Assembly: GCA_902363335.1 (NCBI GenBank)
Contig: CABIZV010000001.1
Coordinates: 868,001-932,000 of the forward strand
Length of the DNA: 64,000 nucleotides
Origin: Enterobacteriaceae bacterium
GTDB lineage: Bacteria > Pseudomonadota > Gammaproteobacteria > Enterobacterales > Enterobacteriaceae
Direction of reading: 5' to 3'
Of this stretch, positions 61,997-64,000 are shown in pieces. Under the pieces are notes generated by a model that did not search any database, was not told the DNA's origin, and saw only the letters and a program-made list of their open reading frames with translations. The translations under genes and the position numbers were made by a program. Positions within the stretch are counted from its first letter, which is position 1, and each line of letters begins with the position of its first letter.

Positions 61997-62123
61997 AAGA
62001 ACAATACCCACCCTTATGGTGAGAACCCGTGCCTCCGTGCGGATGCTCGCCTTTCGGGCAAGCCATGGCTGATGCGGTTATCAGCATCAGTCCCAAACAC
62101 ATCATTATTTTCTTCAATTTCAT
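61986..62123 (-). CDS. small secreted His/Cys/Gly-rich protein, 45 aa
   Basis: ATG 62123, with AAGGAA seven bases upstream, opens a 45-aa protein. A signal peptide (MKLKKIMMCLGLMLITASAM, cleavage near AMA) leaves a mature peptide of about 24 residues, CPKGEHPHGGTGSHHKGGYC plus SYDQ. Two Cys and four His in so short a peptide suggest metal binding or a disulfide-closed loop. It is the first gene of a three-gene run with the lipoprotein and 102-aa genes. I know no named family. Confidence 0.75.
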   Translation of the reverse strand: MKLKKIMMCLGLMLITASAMACPKGEHPHGGTGSHHKGGYCSYDQ

Positions 62124-62142
62124 AAGATTTTCCTTGGTTAAT

Positions 62143-62169
62143 AAAAAACCCGCGCATCATGCGCGGGTT
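62143..62169 (-). terminator. intrinsic terminator 20 bases before the small-protein cassette
   Basis: On the minus strand AACCCGCGCAT-G-ATGCGCGGGTTTTTT is a textbook Rho-independent terminator. It lies 118 bases after ynjF and only about 20 bases before the first ATG of the cassette. It may simply end ynjA-ynjF mRNA. If the cassette promoter is upstream it would act as an attenuator. Confidence 0.88.
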
Positions 62170-62286
62170 CAAGTGTCGATTTGTGAGTGATGGTGCTATT
62201 TGGGGAGGCCTAGGCCAAATGCCGTGGCGGCGGGCTTTACTGACTCAACGTCGTGAGAATTTCTGCCCCTGTGTAAATGGCCGATT

Positions 62287-62913
62287 TTATTTTGCTGACG
62301 AGTTAAGCAATTTTAGCGTCATGTACCCGCCCCAAACCCGGTTAAACGTCGTTAACCAGCACAGCGCGCCAAACACCCACGCCATCCACGCGAACCACGC
62401 TGGAAACAGGCAGCCCAACACAAAGAGCAAAATCGTCTCGGTGCCTTCGGTTAGCCCGCCCAGATAGTAAAACGATTTATGGGCGTAGCCCGGGTTATCT
62501 ATCTGATGCTTCGCCGCCAGTGCGGCAAACGCCAGAAAGCTGCTGCCGGTGCCTATAAACGCAAACAACAGCCAGCCTCCCGCCACGGCATTTGCCGCCG
62601 GGTCGGCGAGGATAAAACCAAACGGCACCAGCGCGTAGAACAGAAAATCGAGGGCGATATCGAGAAAACCGCCCGCGTCCGTCAGGCCGCGACGGCGGGC
62701 AAGCGCACCGTCAAGGCCATCAAACAGCCGGTTTAATACAATCGCCACCAGCGCGGGGACGTACCAGCCCAGCGCCAGGAACGGCAGCGCCAGTACGCCA
62801 ATGGCAAATCCCACAAGGGTCATCCCATCCGCCGAAATGCCAGGACGATCCAGCGCTTGCGCCACCCGGTTAAGACTGGGTTTCAGGCGGGGATGCAGGT
62901 GTTTATCAAGCAT
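62287..62913 (-). CDS. ynjF: CDP-alcohol phosphatidyltransferase family protein YnjF
   Basis: A 208-aa membrane enzyme. The family signature DG-x2-AR-x8-G-x3-D-x3-D appears as DGLDGALARRRGLTDAGGFLD followed by IALDF, the metal and CDP-lipid site. About six spans. The phospholipid or polyol-phosphate product is unknown. ATG 62913 (MLDKHLHPRLKPSL) matches E. coli and overlaps ynjA by 8 bases. Confidence 0.94.
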   Translation of the reverse strand: MLDKHLHPRLKPSLNRVAQALDRPGISADGMTLVGFAIGVLALPFLALGWYVPALVAIVLNRLFDGLDGALARRRGLTDAGGFLDIALDFLFYALVPFGFILADPAANAVAGGWLLFAFIGTGSSFLAFAALAAKHQIDNPGYAHKSFYYLGGLTEGTETILLFVLGCLFPAWFAWMAWVFGALCWLTTFNRVWGGYMTLKLLNSSAK

Positions 62914-63472
62914 CAGTTTTACCCCCAACCGGACATAGCCCCTGCGAGGGGATCTCCAGCGCGGCGTTAAAACGGGCGGATAAATTCTGAAACGCCACCA
63001 GCGCGGTCATTTCGGTGATCTGCTCATCGTTAAAGTGACAGTGTAACTCTTTTTTCATCGTTTCGGTGATGTGCGGCGGCGTCGCGGTCATGCCATCCGC
63101 ATAACTCAGAGCCGCACGTTCAGACGCGCTAAACACCGTGGCGGTCTGCCAGTCGTTGAGCGCCTGAACTTTATCCATTGCCCCACAGCGCTCTACCAGA
63201 CGCAGGCTATTAGCATCGATGCAAAACGCACAGTCGCACTGCTGCGACACGCGGGTTAGCAGCAAAGCCCGCAGCGTCGGCTCAAGCCGGGCTTTTCGGC
63301 GCTCCAGATATCCGACAAACAGCGCAACCAGCCAGAACAGACGCGGCATACGCCCCCACCAGCGGGTCGGATTGAGCACACTGCCGTAATGTTTTTGCTG
63401 CATAGCAACGAGAGGTTTCAAACTCAGAGGTATCTGGCTGAGCGGCGGCACCCAGGGTTGTTGATTTTTCAC
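62906..63472 (-). CDS. ynjA: carboxymuconolactone-decarboxylase/AhpD-like protein YnjA
   Basis: A 188-aa AhpD-like all-helical protein. The redox CxxC motif with following acidic/His-like residues is CAFCIDANSLRL near residue 82. The conserved tail is LVAFQNLSARFNAALEIPSQ-GLC. It resembles E. coli YnjA, which in K-12 lies between ydjZ and ynjB; here it precedes and overlaps ynjF. Probably an alkylhydroperoxidase-like activity; no substrate known. It is divergent from nudG. Confidence 0.88.
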   Translation of the reverse strand: MKNQQPWVPPLSQIPLSLKPLVAMQQKHYGSVLNPTRWWGRMPRLFWLVALFVGYLERRKARLEPTLRALLLTRVSQQCDCAFCIDANSLRLVERCGAMDKVQALNDWQTATVFSASERAALSYADGMTATPPHITETMKKELHCHFNDEQITEMTALVAFQNLSARFNAALEIPSQGLCPVGGKTDA

Positions 63473-63550
63473 CCGCAGACTCCTGCAAAACTTGGGGAAA
63501 CGACAAAGCAGCGATAATATGCCATTCCCTTTATCACGTCTTTGACCACT

Positions 63551-63961
63551 ATGCTGAAAACGATTGATGTTGTTGCCGCGATTATCGAAAAAAACGGCAA
63601 AATTCTACTTGCCCAGCGCCCTGCTCATGCCGATCAAGCTGGGCTATGGGAGTTTGCTGGGGGGAAAGTTGAGGCCGGTGAAAGCCAGCCGCAAGCGCTG
63701 GTGCGCGAACTCCAGGAAGAGCTCGCTATTCGGGCGTTCCCCGGTCGCTACATTGCCAGCCATCGGCGTGAGGTTTCCGGGCGAATGATTCATCTACACG
63801 CCTGGCATGTCGCGCGCTATGAAGGGGAAATTATCGCTCGCGAGCATAGCGCGCTGGCATGGTGTACGCCACAAGAGGCGATGAATTACGAGCTCGCCCC
63901 GGCCGATATCCCGCTACTTCAGGCGTTTATGGCTTTACCCGACGCCACACCAGCGGATTAG
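63551..63961 (+). CDS. nudG: pyrimidine (deoxy)nucleoside triphosphate pyrophosphohydrolase
   Basis: A 136-aa Nudix hydrolase that in E. coli removes 5-hydroxy-dCTP, 5-methyl-dCTP and 2-hydroxy-dATP. The Nudix box is GGKVEAGESQPQALVRELQE then ELAI. The conserved Gly near the end of the box (E. coli ELGI) is Ala here. ATG 63551 is preferred; a TTG three codons upstream has no advantage. Confidence 0.94.
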   Translation: MLKTIDVVAAIIEKNGKILLAQRPAHADQAGLWEFAGGKVEAGESQPQALVRELQEELAIRAFPGRYIASHRREVSGRMIHLHAWHVARYEGEIIAREHSALAWCTPQEAMNYELAPADIPLLQAFMALPDATPAD

Positions 63962-64000
63962 TGCTAATCGCGCGTTCATCGCGCTGGCACTGTAAAAGCA

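Overview
This window looks like the chromosome of an enteric gammaproteobacterium in the Enterobacteriaceae. Nearly every backbone gene has a clear Escherichia coli K-12 counterpart of near-identical length: AcnA 891 aa, CysB 324, TopA 865, TrpE 520, TrpG-D 531, TrpB 397, NadE 275. The details match neither E. coli nor Salmonella exactly. yciQ, yciGFE, tonB, katE, cho, ves and ydjY are absent from their K-12 places, ynjA has moved, and a GH3 glycosidase locus and a kduD-type gene have been added. I would place it loosely among genera such as Kluyvera, Buttiauxella, Enterobacter or Citrobacter, but the genus cannot be fixed from sequence alone.

Layout. (1) 1-2.15 kb is accessory DNA: the start of a RelB/DinJ-type antitoxin running off the edge, an unrecognised 333-aa protein, and a decayed transposase. 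(2) 2.2-34.9 kb is the acnA-yciX-ymiA-cysB-topA / yciN / sohB / yciK-btuR / rluB-yciO-rnm / trpLE(GD)(CF)BA / ompW / yciC-yciB-yciA block. An AraC-GH3-GPH transporter locus sits between btuR and rluB. Between trpA and ompW lie a marR/oxidoreductase divergent pair, a RyhB-like Fur-type small RNA, and an AT-rich island of about 3 kb with three unrecognised proteins. (3) At about 34.87 kb yciA is joined to yniB through one hairpin. In K-12 yciA lies next to tonB, so this is a rearrangement boundary. (4) 34.9-64 kb is the yniB-hxpB-[kduD]-ydjM-tcyP-cedA-chbGFRACB-osmE-nadE-spy-astEBDAC-xthA-ydjX-ydjZ-ynjBCDE-ynjF-ynjA-nudG block. A three-gene cassette of small proteins (secreted peptide, lipoprotein, cytosolic protein) is inserted between ynjE and ynjF.

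How the genes work together. The trp operon makes tryptophan from chorismate under TrpR repression and leader attenuation. The chb operon imports and cleaves N,N'-diacetylchitobiose; its chbB-chbC spacer carries a perfect 12-nt complement to the ChiX small RNA. The ast operon degrades arginine to succinate and glutamate behind a sigma-54 promoter. ynjBCD encode an ABC importer and ynjE a periplasmic sulfurtransferase. cysB (sulfur regulator) and tcyP (cystine uptake) belong to one regulon. ydjM has tandem LexA-type sites, and ompW has an FNR-type site upstream.

Most notable: the RyhB paralogue at 28.79-28.88 kb; the AT-rich island with a possible circularly permuted papain-fold enzyme at 29.67-30.49 kb; the small-protein cassette at 61.4-62.1 kb preceded by a terminator hairpin only 20 nt before its first ATG; and a frameshift near the start of ydjX.
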